From Viridibacterium sp035456105 (GTDB lineage Bacteria > Pseudomonadota > Gammaproteobacteria > Burkholderiales > Rhodocyclaceae): DNA of 64,000 nt. The DNA lies in the NCBI GenBank assembly GCA_035456105.1, contig DATIDV010000012.1, positions 52,861 through 116,860 of the forward strand. Direction: 5' to 3'. Below are positions 43,978 to 52,422 of this stretch, in pieces. The notes below the pieces were generated by a model. It had not been told where the DNA came from. It searched no databases and saw only the letters and a list, made by a program, of their open reading frames with translations. Numbering within the stretch: the stretch's first letter is position 1; each line of letters starts with the position of its first letter. Made by a program: the position numbers and the translations under genes.

Positions 43978-44475
43978 TCAGGCCTGTTCTGCACGCCATG
44001 TGCCCGACTTGCCGCCTTCCTTTTCCAGCAGGCGGATGGATTCGATGCACATGCCGCGATCGACTGCCTTGAGCATGTCGTAGAGGGTCAGCAGGCCGAC
44101 ACTCACCGCCGTCAGCGCTTCCATCTCGACGCCGGTGCGGCCAAGGGTTTCTGCAGTAACCGTGCAGGCGATGGAACTCTGGTCGGTATCTATGTCGAAC
44201 TTGACGGCCACGCGCGTCAGGGGCAGGGGGTGGCACAGCGGAATCAACTCGCTGGTGCGTTTCGATGCCTGTATCGCGGCGATGCGTGCGATGCCGATGA
44301 CGTCGCCCTTCCTGGCGGTGCCGCCCTGCACTAGCGCCAGCGTCTCCGGTTGCATGCGGATGCGGCCGCTGGCCGTGGCACGGCGGGCGGTTTCTGCCTT
44401 GCTGCCGACATCGACCATGTGGGCCTGGCCGCTGGCATCGAAGTGGGAGAGTTTGGAGGTCGGCTTGGATGTCAT
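43978..44475 (-). CDS. moaC: Cyclic pyranopterin monophosphate synthase MoaC
   Basis: MoaC completes cyclic pyranopterin monophosphate after MoaA in molybdenum cofactor synthesis. The 165-residue product has LSHFDASGQAHMVDVG, the LIPLCHPLPLT motif with catalytic H, and GVEMEALTAVSVGLLTLYDM. Start by family match; no strong ribosome-binding site. moaA and mobA lie 5 kb away on the same strand. Confidence 0.95.
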   Translation of the reverse strand: MTSKPTSKLSHFDASGQAHMVDVGSKAETARRATASGRIRMQPETLALVQGGTARKGDVIGIARIAAIQASKRTSELIPLCHPLPLTRVAVKFDIDTDQSSIACTVTAETLGRTGVEMEALTAVSVGLLTLYDMLKAVDRGMCIESIRLLEKEGGKSGTWRAEQA

Positions 44476-44565
44476 GGAGTCGGACTGAATGTAAAGTCGT
44501 GTTTTGTTACAACTGGAACAGGCCGGCGGCGCGATACGGCGGCACCGGACAGCTATCATACCCGC

Positions 44566-46026
44566 ATGAATGGACTACGCTTTTCTCGCCATACTCTGGT
44601 TCTGGCCCTCGTCGGAAGCCTGACGCTGCAGCCGGCGTTCGCGCAATTGCCGGATCTGGGCGACCCGGCACGGGCGGGGCTGTCTGCGGCAAAGGAGAAG
44701 CGTATTGGCGAGATCGCCATGCGTGACATTCGTCTTAACGAAATCAGTTATATCGATGACCCCGAGGTGGAGTATTACCTCAATTCGCTGGGGCGACGGT
44801 TGGCCACTGCGGGGGGCTCTGTACCTGAAGATTTCAATTTTTTCGCCTTGCGTGATCCGACGCTCAATGCCTTCGCTATGCCGGGTGGGTACATTGGCGT
44901 GCACTCCGGCTTGGTACTTGCCGCTCAGACCGAGTCTGAGCTGGCCGGGGTGGTCGGCCACGAAATCGGTCACGTGCAGCAGCATCACATTGCGCGCTCG
45001 GTCGATCAGAGCGGTACGGCCACGGCAACCGTTCTAGCCTCCATGTTGCTGGCAATCCTGGCTGGCTCACGTGGTGGGGCCAGCAGTGGCGCGATTGCCG
45101 AAGCTGCATTGGTGGGTGGGCAGGCCGCGGCGATGCAGCGCCAGCTGACGTTTTCCCAAGGTTTCGAGCGCGAGGCCGACCGTGTAGGTTTTCAGACCAT
45201 GCAGGCCACGGGTTTCGACCCGCAGGGCATGGTCAGTTTCTTCGAGCGCCTCGGCAAGGCTTCTGGCACCGAACGTGCTGATACGGCCTTCCTGCGGACT
45301 CACCCGCTTTCGCGCGAGCGTATGGCCGACATGCAGGGGCGAGTAAAGGAAGGGCCGCCCCGCATCGTGGCGGATTCCAATGATTTCGTGTTGCTGCGTG
45401 CCAAGCTTGACGCTGAGACCGGCCAGCCACGCGATGCCCTGGTACGGTTGCAAAGTCGAGCGGCCACGCGGCGCCAGGATCAGGCCGCACGTTGGTATGG
45501 CATCGCGCATGCGGCCTTGCGCGACCACAACATTGTTGAGTCGAGCAAAGCCTTGGCACAACTGCGGGATATGCATTTTGAATCGCCCTTCGTCGAGAGG
45601 CTGGCGGCCGAGCTTGCAAGTGAGCAAGGCAAGCATGCCGAAGCTGCTCGCATCTGTCAGGAGGGCGCGCAGCGCTATCCGGAAGCGCGCTACCTGAGGC
45701 TCGCCGAGGCTGACGCATTGCTGGCGGACGGCAAGCCCGAGCAGGTGGCGGCAATGGCGCGCGACGCGCTCGTTGATGATCCGCGCAATGAACGGCTGTA
45801 TCTCTTGCTGGGCAAGGCCTATGCGGCGCAGGGCAAGACGGCGGACCAGCAACTGGCGCAAGCCGAAGTTTTTGTACTGCGTGACAACCTGATTGCGGCC
45901 GTGGAACAACTCCAGCTGGCGCAGCGTGGTGGTGGTGGGGATCACATTACTCAGGCGACGATTGACGCGCGCCTGCGCGAGTTGCGTACGCGGCTCAAGG
46001 AACAGAAGTTGAACAAGTTAGAATAG
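44566..46026 (+). CDS. bepA: M48-family periplasmic metalloprotease with TPR domain (BepA-like)
   Basis: A 486-residue exported zinc protease. It has a signal peptide (to about residue 27, AFA), the zinc site HEIGH at 132-136 with the third ligand E in READR, and C-terminal tetratricopeptide helices (about 270-486). BepA cleaves misassembled LptD and BamA clients. The ATG follows a TATCAT box by only 6 bases, with no Shine-Dalgarno. Divergent from moaC. Confidence 0.9.
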   Translation: MNGLRFSRHTLVLALVGSLTLQPAFAQLPDLGDPARAGLSAAKEKRIGEIAMRDIRLNEISYIDDPEVEYYLNSLGRRLATAGGSVPEDFNFFALRDPTLNAFAMPGGYIGVHSGLVLAAQTESELAGVVGHEIGHVQQHHIARSVDQSGTATATVLASMLLAILAGSRGGASSGAIAEAALVGGQAAAMQRQLTFSQGFEREADRVGFQTMQATGFDPQGMVSFFERLGKASGTERADTAFLRTHPLSRERMADMQGRVKEGPPRIVADSNDFVLLRAKLDAETGQPRDALVRLQSRAATRRQDQAARWYGIAHAALRDHNIVESSKALAQLRDMHFESPFVERLAAELASEQGKHAEAARICQEGAQRYPEARYLRLAEADALLADGKPEQVAAMARDALVDDPRNERLYLLLGKAYAAQGKTADQQLAQAEVFVLRDNLIAAVEQLQLAQRGGGGDHITQATIDARLRELRTRLKEQKLNKLE

Positions 46027-46056
46027 AAGGATCAGAACACTTGGAAGCGCTGCGCC

Positions 46057-46302
46057 ATGCATATCAACGATAAAGAGCTCGATGTACGTGGTCTCAAGTG
46101 CCCGCTACCCATCTTGCGCACGAAAAAGGCGCTGGCCGAAATGACGACGGGCATGGTGTTGCGAGTGGTGGCGACCGACCCTGGCACCGTCAAGGATTTC
46201 GCTGCCTTTGCGCGTCAGACGGGGCATGAGCTTCTTTCCAGTGGCGAGCAATCGGCCGAAGGTGCTGCTGGTGAATTCGTTTTCCTGATCCGCCGGAAAT
46301 AA
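46057..46302 (+). CDS. tusA: Sulfur carrier protein TusA
   Basis: An 81-residue two-layer sandwich protein with the CPLP motif (LDVRGLKCPLPILRTKKAL) whose cysteine carries persulfide sulfur for tRNA thiolation and other uses. It may serve the MnmA encoded in this window. yaeQ starts 5 bases after it. Confidence 0.93.
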   Translation: MHINDKELDVRGLKCPLPILRTKKALAEMTTGMVLRVVATDPGTVKDFAAFARQTGHELLSSGEQSAEGAAGEFVFLIRRK

Positions 46303-46306
46303 GCCG

Positions 46307-46846
46307 GTGGCACTCCGCTCAGTTGTTTTCAAAGCCGAACTCGGCATCGCCGATCTTGATCGTCACTACTACCAGGATCATGTCCTGACGCTGGCGCGAC
46401 ATCCGTCTGAGACGGATGAACGCATGATGGTTCGTCTGCTGGCCTTCATCCTCAATGCCAGTGAATCACTGGAATTCGGCAAAGGCCTGTCCAGTGACGA
46501 CGAGCCCGCGCTCTGGGATCGCGATCTGACCGGCTTGATCAGGACATGGATCGAGGTCGGGCAGCCCGAAGAACGCGTCGTCCGTAAAGCCTGCGGCCGC
46601 GCCGACAAGGTGCTGCTCTACGCGTACGGTCGCGCCGTCGACATGTGGTGGAAGCAGAACGCCAAGGCTTTTGCCAAGCAGGACAAGCTGGAAGTGTGGC
46701 TCGTGCCTGCCGAGGATTGCGCGGCGATGGTCGCCCTCGTGGAGCGTGGCATGAAGCTGCAATGCACCTTGCAGGATGGCGAGGTGATGATTGCCGCCGA
46801 GCGCGACACGATTACGATCAAGGTGCAAAAGCTGACAGTGGAGTGA
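46307..46846 (+). CDS. yaeQ: YaeQ family protein
   Basis: A 179-residue protein matching YaeQ throughout (YKAEL-like start FKAELGIADLDRHYY, LARHPSETDERMMVRLLAF, KACGRADKVLLYAYG, LQCTLQDG). The fold is related to PD-(D/E)XK nucleases; once proposed as a haemolysin-related suppressor, its role is unclear. It starts with GTG. Confidence 0.92.
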   Translation: MALRSVVFKAELGIADLDRHYYQDHVLTLARHPSETDERMMVRLLAFILNASESLEFGKGLSSDDEPALWDRDLTGLIRTWIEVGQPEERVVRKACGRADKVLLYAYGRAVDMWWKQNAKAFAKQDKLEVWLVPAEDCAAMVALVERGMKLQCTLQDGEVMIAAERDTITIKVQKLTVE

Positions 46847-46895
46847 GGAATAGAGATACGGGCCGGTAGGCCAGCAAGCAGTTGGGGAGATTCGA

Positions 46896-47465
46896 ATGAA
46901 GCGCGACGACCGACAGATCCGCCACTTTGCGGAACACCTGCTGCACTCCGGTGTGGGCGGACTCAGCGAACAGGAGCGTCGTGCGCTGACGCGCATTGCG
47001 CGCCGTATTCAGGCTGCCAATTCCGATCCCAACGCCAATCCGCTGGTGGAAGAGGGCATCACCTTTGGTGAGCGTCTGTCTGACCGTGTGGCGGAGTTCG
47101 GCGGTTCGTGGAAGTTCATTATCCTGTTCTGTTGCGTGCTGATTGGCTGGGCCTTGCTCAATACCGAGGTGCTGCGCAACCACGCCTTCGATCCCTACCC
47201 TTACGTCTTCCTCAATCTCGTGCTGTCGATGACGGCTGCCCTGCAGGCCCCCATCATCATGATGTCGCAGAACCGTCAGGCAGCACGTGACCGGCTGACC
47301 ATGATTCGCGACCTCGAAGTCAATCTGAAAGCCGAGTCGTCGATAGCTGATCTGCATAAGCGCATCGACCATCTGACCTGGCAGGTCCTGGGCGATCTTG
47401 ATCACATCAAGCGCGTACAGAAAGAGGGCGCTTCAGCGTCAGGTCCTCAGACTAGTTCGCAATAA
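46896..47465 (+). CDS. DUF1003 membrane protein
   Basis: A 189-residue protein with a charged cytoplasmic N-terminus, two membrane helices (about 72-90 and 105-125; FIILFCCVLIGWALLNT) and a conserved QNRQAARDRL motif followed by a helical tail. This is the DUF1003 pattern. No function known. Confidence 0.9.
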   Translation: MKRDDRQIRHFAEHLLHSGVGGLSEQERRALTRIARRIQAANSDPNANPLVEEGITFGERLSDRVAEFGGSWKFIILFCCVLIGWALLNTEVLRNHAFDPYPYVFLNLVLSMTAALQAPIIMMSQNRQAARDRLTMIRDLEVNLKAESSIADLHKRIDHLTWQVLGDLDHIKRVQKEGASASGPQTSSQ

Positions 47466-47486
47466 ATTTTCAATCCCGGAGTTGCC

Positions 47487-48899
47487 GTGAGTCTTGTCAT
47501 TGTCGCTGTTGCCCTCGTCGCTCTCACGCTGGCCGTCATCTGGCTCGGGCTAAGGCTTGGCAAGGTCGGCGCGCAGCAACCGCAGCAGTTCGACGAGCTC
47601 ATGCAGCGCATGACCGCCGAATTGGGCACAGGCCACCGTGCCATGTTGGCCGATCTGCACGCCGGGCTGGATCGCCTTGGCGATCGCATGACGACCACAC
47701 AGACCGACAATGCCGAGCGTCTGCGCGCACTGGTGGGTGATGAGTTGCGTGCCACGCGCGAAGCCATGCAGGCCCTGCAACTCGCCATGCAGACGCTCAT
47801 CAACACCCAAGGTAGTCACACAGCAGAAAAGCTGGCCGAGCTATCCACCACGCTCATGCAGAAACAGGAGCAACTCAAGACCGAGATGCTCACGCAGACG
47901 CTGGAAAAGCTCAGCGAATCGGCACGTATCGACCGCGAGCTGCTGCAGGATGGTTTGCGCAAGGCGGCCATGCAGCAGACGGCGACCACCGAAACACTCA
48001 CACGCACCATGAACGAACGTCTCGATGCCATCACTGGCGTGGTCAATCAGCGACTCGACGAGGGCTTCAAGAAGACCAACGAGACTTTTGCCAATGTCAT
48101 GGCACGTCTGGCGACCATCGATGAAGCGCAAAAGAAGATTGGCGATCTCACGCTGAATGTGGTGAGCCTGCAGGAGCTCTTGGGAGACAAAAAGGCGCGT
48201 GGCGCATTCGGCGAAGTGCAGCTCGAAGCGCTGGTGATCAACGCTTTGCCGCCGGATGCCTACGAGTTCCAGTGTCAGCTCGCATCTGGCGTGCGCGCCG
48301 ACTGCGTGCTCAAGCTGCCCGACCCGACCGGCCGTGTTGCCGTGGACTCCAAATTCCCGCTCGAAAACTACCACCGCATGTTCGAGCCCGGCCTTGCCGA
48401 AGTGGAACGCAATGCGGCCCAGAGCCTGTTCAAGCAGGACATCAAGCGTCACGTCGACGCGATCGCGAGCAAGTACATTGTGGCTGGCGAGACATCCGAT
48501 GGCGCCGTCATGTTCGTGCCGGCCGAAGCCGTGTTCGCCGAGATTCACGCCTATCACCCGGATCTCGTCAGCTACGCGCAAAACAAGCGCGTGTGGATCG
48601 TTTCTCCCACCACCCTGATGGCGGTTCTCAATACCGCGCGCGCCGTGCTCAAGGATGTGGAGACACGCAAGCAGATCCACGTCATCAAGGATGCATTGGG
48701 CAAGCTCGCGAAAGACTTTGGTCGCTTTGACGAGCGCATGCAGAAACTTGCCGATCAGATTCGCCGAGCACACGAAGAAACTCAGGCCGTGCACATCTCC
48801 AGCCGCAAGATCAGCAGCCATTTCGAGAAGATCGAATCCGTGCAGCTTGAAGATGTTGCGAAGCTGCTTGATGCGCCTGATGAGGCACCAGAGGAGTAA
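47487..48899 (+). CDS. rmuC: DNA recombination protein RmuC
   Basis: A 470-residue RmuC-family protein: N-terminal membrane helix (about 2-22), long coiled coil (about 40-200), then the nuclease-like domain (LGDKKARGAFGEVQLE, VAVDSKFPLENY, IVAGETSDGAVMFVPAEAV). RmuC limits inversions at short inverted repeats. Starts with GTG and ends convergent with mobA. Confidence 0.94.
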   Translation: MSLVIVAVALVALTLAVIWLGLRLGKVGAQQPQQFDELMQRMTAELGTGHRAMLADLHAGLDRLGDRMTTTQTDNAERLRALVGDELRATREAMQALQLAMQTLINTQGSHTAEKLAELSTTLMQKQEQLKTEMLTQTLEKLSESARIDRELLQDGLRKAAMQQTATTETLTRTMNERLDAITGVVNQRLDEGFKKTNETFANVMARLATIDEAQKKIGDLTLNVVSLQELLGDKKARGAFGEVQLEALVINALPPDAYEFQCQLASGVRADCVLKLPDPTGRVAVDSKFPLENYHRMFEPGLAEVERNAAQSLFKQDIKRHVDAIASKYIVAGETSDGAVMFVPAEAVFAEIHAYHPDLVSYAQNKRVWIVSPTTLMAVLNTARAVLKDVETRKQIHVIKDALGKLAKDFGRFDERMQKLADQIRRAHEETQAVHISSRKISSHFEKIESVQLEDVAKLLDAPDEAPEE

Positions 48900-48906
48900 C
48901 TCGCGC

Positions 48907-49461
48907 TTACTGCTGCGCCTGCTGCAGGGCCTGCCAGTCGTTGAGGTTGAGCAGCGCGTTCGACTGGTCGTCAAAGCTCACATGTCGCAAGCCTTGCCGT
49001 TCGACCCAGAGGCCAACCTTGCGCTCTCCCGCGTCGAGAAATGCACGCAGGCTCGGCAAGCTGTCTTTGTGGATCAACATGAAGACAGGCTGCAGCCGAC
49101 CGGCCTTGCTTGCAACCGAGGGTCGCACAGCCAGCATGCGCTCCGCATAATCTGGCGGGATGTCCAGCGTATCCACTGGACAGGTGAGCAACCAGTCTGT
49201 TTTGCAGGCTGCAAGCCCCGCCTCGATACCAGCCAGTGGGCCTGCAAAGCCACCGCGCAGATCCTGCACTACGGGCACCCCAAGCTGCGCATAGCGTTCC
49301 AGATTGCGATTGGCGCTGATGATTTGCTGTGTACTCTGCGGCGCAAGCTGTGCCAGAACCTGCCCAACCAGCGCCTTGCCTTGCCATTCGACCCAGCCTT
49401 TGTCTGCGCCGCCCATGCGGCTGCCTTGTCCGCCAGCAAGGATCAGGGCTGTGACGGACAT
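48907..49461 (-). CDS. mobA: Molybdenum cofactor guanylyltransferase MobA
   Basis: MobA joins GMP to molybdopterin for DMSO-reductase-family enzymes. The 184-residue product has the nucleotide motif LILAGGQGSRMGGADKG, DLRGGFAGPLAGIEAGL and CPVDTLDIP. The ATG is 4 bases after the moaA stop. The longer frame upstream lies in moaA and is rejected. Confidence 0.94.
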   Translation of the reverse strand: MSVTALILAGGQGSRMGGADKGWVEWQGKALVGQVLAQLAPQSTQQIISANRNLERYAQLGVPVVQDLRGGFAGPLAGIEAGLAACKTDWLLTCPVDTLDIPPDYAERMLAVRPSVASKAGRLQPVFMLIHKDSLPSLRAFLDAGERKVGLWVERQGLRHVSFDDQSNALLNLNDWQALQQAQQ

Positions 49462-49465
49462 GGCT

Positions 49466-50560
49466 TCAGCCACCGATGTAGGACATTTCGATCTTCTCCC
49501 CTTCGGGAGCCAGTCCTGCGCTACGCAGCTCCGAATAGCGATCACTGCGATCGGTCCAGATGCTGGCGATCCACGCCGCAAGCTGCTCAGGTGAGTCACC
49601 CGGTTTGCCATTCACGCCCCGCAGACGCGTCATCAGATCGTGGCCCTGCGTGGCAAACAGACAGGTGAACAACTTGCCTTCCGGGGACAGACGCAGGCGC
49701 GTGCATTCGTGACAGAAGGTTTGCGTGACCGAGGCTATGACGCCAATCTCGCCCGCACCATCCTTGTAACGCCAGCGTTTGGCGACTTCGCCCGGGTAGT
49801 GTGCATCCAGCGCCTCGAGCGGAAACTCGGCGTCGACGCGCGCGACGATTTCCTGCGCACTCAACACCTCGTCCATGCGCCAGCGATTGGTCTCACCAAC
49901 GTCCATGTACTCGATGAAGCGCAGGATGTGCCCGCTATGGCGGAAGTGGCGAGCCATATCCAGAATGCCATCATCATTTACACCACGCTTCACCACCATA
50001 TTGATCTTGAGCTGCGTGAAACCCGCTGCCTCGGCCGCTTCGATGCCCTGCAAAACTTCACCTAGCGCAAAGTCGCTGTCGCTCATCTGGCGGAATACGG
50101 CGTCGTCGAGTGAGTCGAGACTTATCGTGATGCGATGCAGCCCCGCATCTTTCAGTGCCTGAGCCTGGCGTGAGAGCAGGGCGGCATTCGTTGTCAGTGT
50201 CAGTTCAAGGTCAGGTATTTCAGCGAGCATGGCAACGAGTTTGTGCGCATCCTTGCGCAGCAAGGGCTCGCCACCGGTGATACGAATCTTGTCGACACCA
50301 AGTTCGGAAAATACTCGCGCAAGTTGCGTGATCTCTTCGAAGGACAGCAGCGATTCGCGTGGCAGAAAGGCATGGTCACGACCGAAGCGCTCACGCGGCA
50401 TGCAGTACGTGCAGCGGAAATTGCAGCGATCAGTGATCGAGATGCGCAGATCACGCAGCGGACGCCCTAGCCTGTCGCGCGGCGTATCGCCTGACGTGGC
50501 CGCATCGCCATGGGCGAGCCGACGCAATGAAGAGAGGGGAATGTGGTGAGTTTGGGACAC
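49466..50560 (-). CDS. moaA: GTP 3',8-cyclase MoaA
   Basis: A radical-SAM enzyme that starts molybdenum cofactor synthesis from GTP. The 364-residue product has the N-terminal cluster motif C46, C50, C53 (CNFRCTYC), the second cluster (FCHECTRLRL and CLF) and the essential C-terminal Gly-Gly (SYIGG). It begins with GTG. Co-transcribed with mobA. Confidence 0.95.
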   Translation of the reverse strand: MSQTHHIPLSSLRRLAHGDAATSGDTPRDRLGRPLRDLRISITDRCNFRCTYCMPRERFGRDHAFLPRESLLSFEEITQLARVFSELGVDKIRITGGEPLLRKDAHKLVAMLAEIPDLELTLTTNAALLSRQAQALKDAGLHRITISLDSLDDAVFRQMSDSDFALGEVLQGIEAAEAAGFTQLKINMVVKRGVNDDGILDMARHFRHSGHILRFIEYMDVGETNRWRMDEVLSAQEIVARVDAEFPLEALDAHYPGEVAKRWRYKDGAGEIGVIASVTQTFCHECTRLRLSPEGKLFTCLFATQGHDLMTRLRGVNGKPGDSPEQLAAWIASIWTDRSDRYSELRSAGLAPEGEKIEMSYIGG

Positions 50561-50892
50561 GTGGACTGTTGCCGATATGCCAATCCTTCATTATCGGCTG
50601 ATGCCGAATACCCCTCAAGCAATCTTGCCCTTTACTCATGGGCGGAAGTACCACAACAGAGCAGACTCGCTACAGCATTCGTGTTGCTTGCGTCAGGCGC
50701 TTGAGCTTTGGATAGATTCCAAATTAAGAAAATTGTATCTGTAGTTGGTAACCATTTCGAAGGCCTCGCTGGCAGGCCGCCACGGCGAGCGCGCTGGCCA
50801 GACTGAAGGCGGTAATGATGAGATACAAGACGTGCGGTCGTTGAATTCCGGATGGGCGTGCGAGCGCCGCCACGCGTGCCGCAAAGACATGA
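50561..50892. other. Gene-poor junction between moaA and the T6SS effector module
   Basis: 332 bases with lower GC than flanking genes. Short minus-strand frames exist; one encodes a hydrophobic stretch (LYLIITAFSLASALAVAA, about 50770-50830) but has no convincing start. It may be the remnant of a small membrane protein or chance. No terminator with a T-run was seen. Confidence 0.4.
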
Positions 50893-52422
50893 CTATTTGA
50901 GGCGAGGTTTGCCGTTGGGGTACACGCGTTTGAACCAGCCTGTATCGCCGGCCCAGTCAACGAGCTTGCCGAACTCGGCGAAATCTTTCCACTTGATGGT
51001 TCCGTCGGGTAATCCGTAGCGCAGGATTGTTGTCGGCGCGGCTTCTTCGCCGCGAATATTCTTTGTCAGCGTACGCGCCGCACCCTCTGGCTTGATCGGC
51101 TCACGCCAGGCAATGCCAATGAGCCTGGCTTTGCCTTGCGCGTCGTATTCGTAAGCGCGCGAGACTACTTCGCCTTTGACCGTGATCTGGGCAATGGCGG
51201 CGGCACGGTCTTCGCGGGGGAATATTGCATCAAAGTCCGGAGTGTCCAGCGGCGCCGCAATCAGCGTGCGATACGGCTTTCCATCGCGGTATAGATCCTG
51301 AGCGATCTGCGTACCCATACCGACGACATAGCGCGCGGTCGCCTTCCCTTTTGCGGGGAAGGTCTCATAGGCCGTGATGCTATTGCCCGCAATGCCGTAC
51401 TCCAGCACCCGCTCGTAGTTAACGCCTTCCCACGGACGTTCGAAAAGCTCCGCTCCCGGAGCTTTTTCGCCGGGGAAAAAATAGAGATAGCCACTTGTCC
51501 TGACTGACTGCAGATCAGCGGTTCTATCGGCAAGCGAAAGTGTTGCGGAAATCGAAATGACGCGGCCATTTTCAACATCGCCGACGGCGCGTTGGGAGTA
51601 TGGCGGACGGCTATCGCAGATAGGGTCTGGTGTTTTTCCGGGCAAGGACGCGGGTGGGCAGAAAGCGTCGATCGTCAGATGTGCGACGTCAGATTTAGGA
51701 TTGGCCTTAAGTTTTGCCAGTGCCTCTTCTGAAGCTGCTCCGTTGCGAATACGCAAGACAGGGTGTCTGGTGTCGCCCGCGTACTTGTAGATAAAGTAAT
51801 TGTCTCGCGGGTCCAGCTTTTGGCATTGCTGAGATTTCTCAGCCATGGTCTCTCCCACGAGTCGATCCAGCTTGTCCCAGAACAAACATTGATTTGGGTA
51901 TAGTTTGGCGCCTTCGAAACGTAAATTCTGTCTGGCGTATTCAACACTACGTCCCTTGTTGTCGTAGCGGTAGATAGAGACGTGCTTTAGAACAAGGGGC
52001 CAAGGTGAGTTTTCTGTTTTATCCGTGTAGTCGTTCAGAGGGCGTTCCTTGGCCCAGATTTCCTCGCGGCAGACGCGCCAATTGCCTTGACCGTCAGGCT
52101 CAAAAAAATAGGTCTGACTCTCTATTTTTGGGACATCAAAATCTGTGCCTGCTGCGATTTGTGCTGCGGTCAGAGGCTTCGGTCTACTTTCGTTTTTCCA
52201 TTCCCCTTCTTGCGGGTTGAAACTAGTTCGAGAGGGGAAGATCGGAAGTTTTAAGTTTTCCCCAATTTTTTCATTGAAAGCGAGCACGCCTTTGCTAGGA
52301 CGAATGCTCAGGTCCGTGAAAGTGTTGCACTGGGCACGTGCATTCGTGGTACTAGCCAAGGCGAAAACAATAGCTAACGTCAGGTGAGTGCCCGACATCC
52401 AAACGTTCTTTCGACCGCTCAT
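50893..52422 (-). CDS. Secreted protein, candidate immunity partner of the phospholipase effector
   Basis: A 509-residue protein of no recognised family. It has a Sec signal peptide (cleavage likely after NARA, about residue 30) and is otherwise soluble, so it should be periplasmic. Several Tyr/Gly-rich strand segments (YDAQGKARLIG, YPNGKPRLK) faintly recall MORN/YwqK-type repeats. Its ATG overlaps the effector stop (ATGA), so the two are translated together. Known Tle5 phospholipase effectors work in the target periplasm and have exported immunity proteins, so this is the natural immunity candidate by position; that is inference. Confidence 0.8.
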   Translation of the reverse strand: MSGRKNVWMSGTHLTLAIVFALASTTNARAQCNTFTDLSIRPSKGVLAFNEKIGENLKLPIFPSRTSFNPQEGEWKNESRPKPLTAAQIAAGTDFDVPKIESQTYFFEPDGQGNWRVCREEIWAKERPLNDYTDKTENSPWPLVLKHVSIYRYDNKGRSVEYARQNLRFEGAKLYPNQCLFWDKLDRLVGETMAEKSQQCQKLDPRDNYFIYKYAGDTRHPVLRIRNGAASEEALAKLKANPKSDVAHLTIDAFCPPASLPGKTPDPICDSRPPYSQRAVGDVENGRVISISATLSLADRTADLQSVRTSGYLYFFPGEKAPGAELFERPWEGVNYERVLEYGIAGNSITAYETFPAKGKATARYVVGMGTQIAQDLYRDGKPYRTLIAAPLDTPDFDAIFPREDRAAAIAQITVKGEVVSRAYEYDAQGKARLIGIAWREPIKPEGAARTLTKNIRGEEAAPTTILRYGLPDGTIKWKDFAEFGKLVDWAGDTGWFKRVYPNGKPRLK

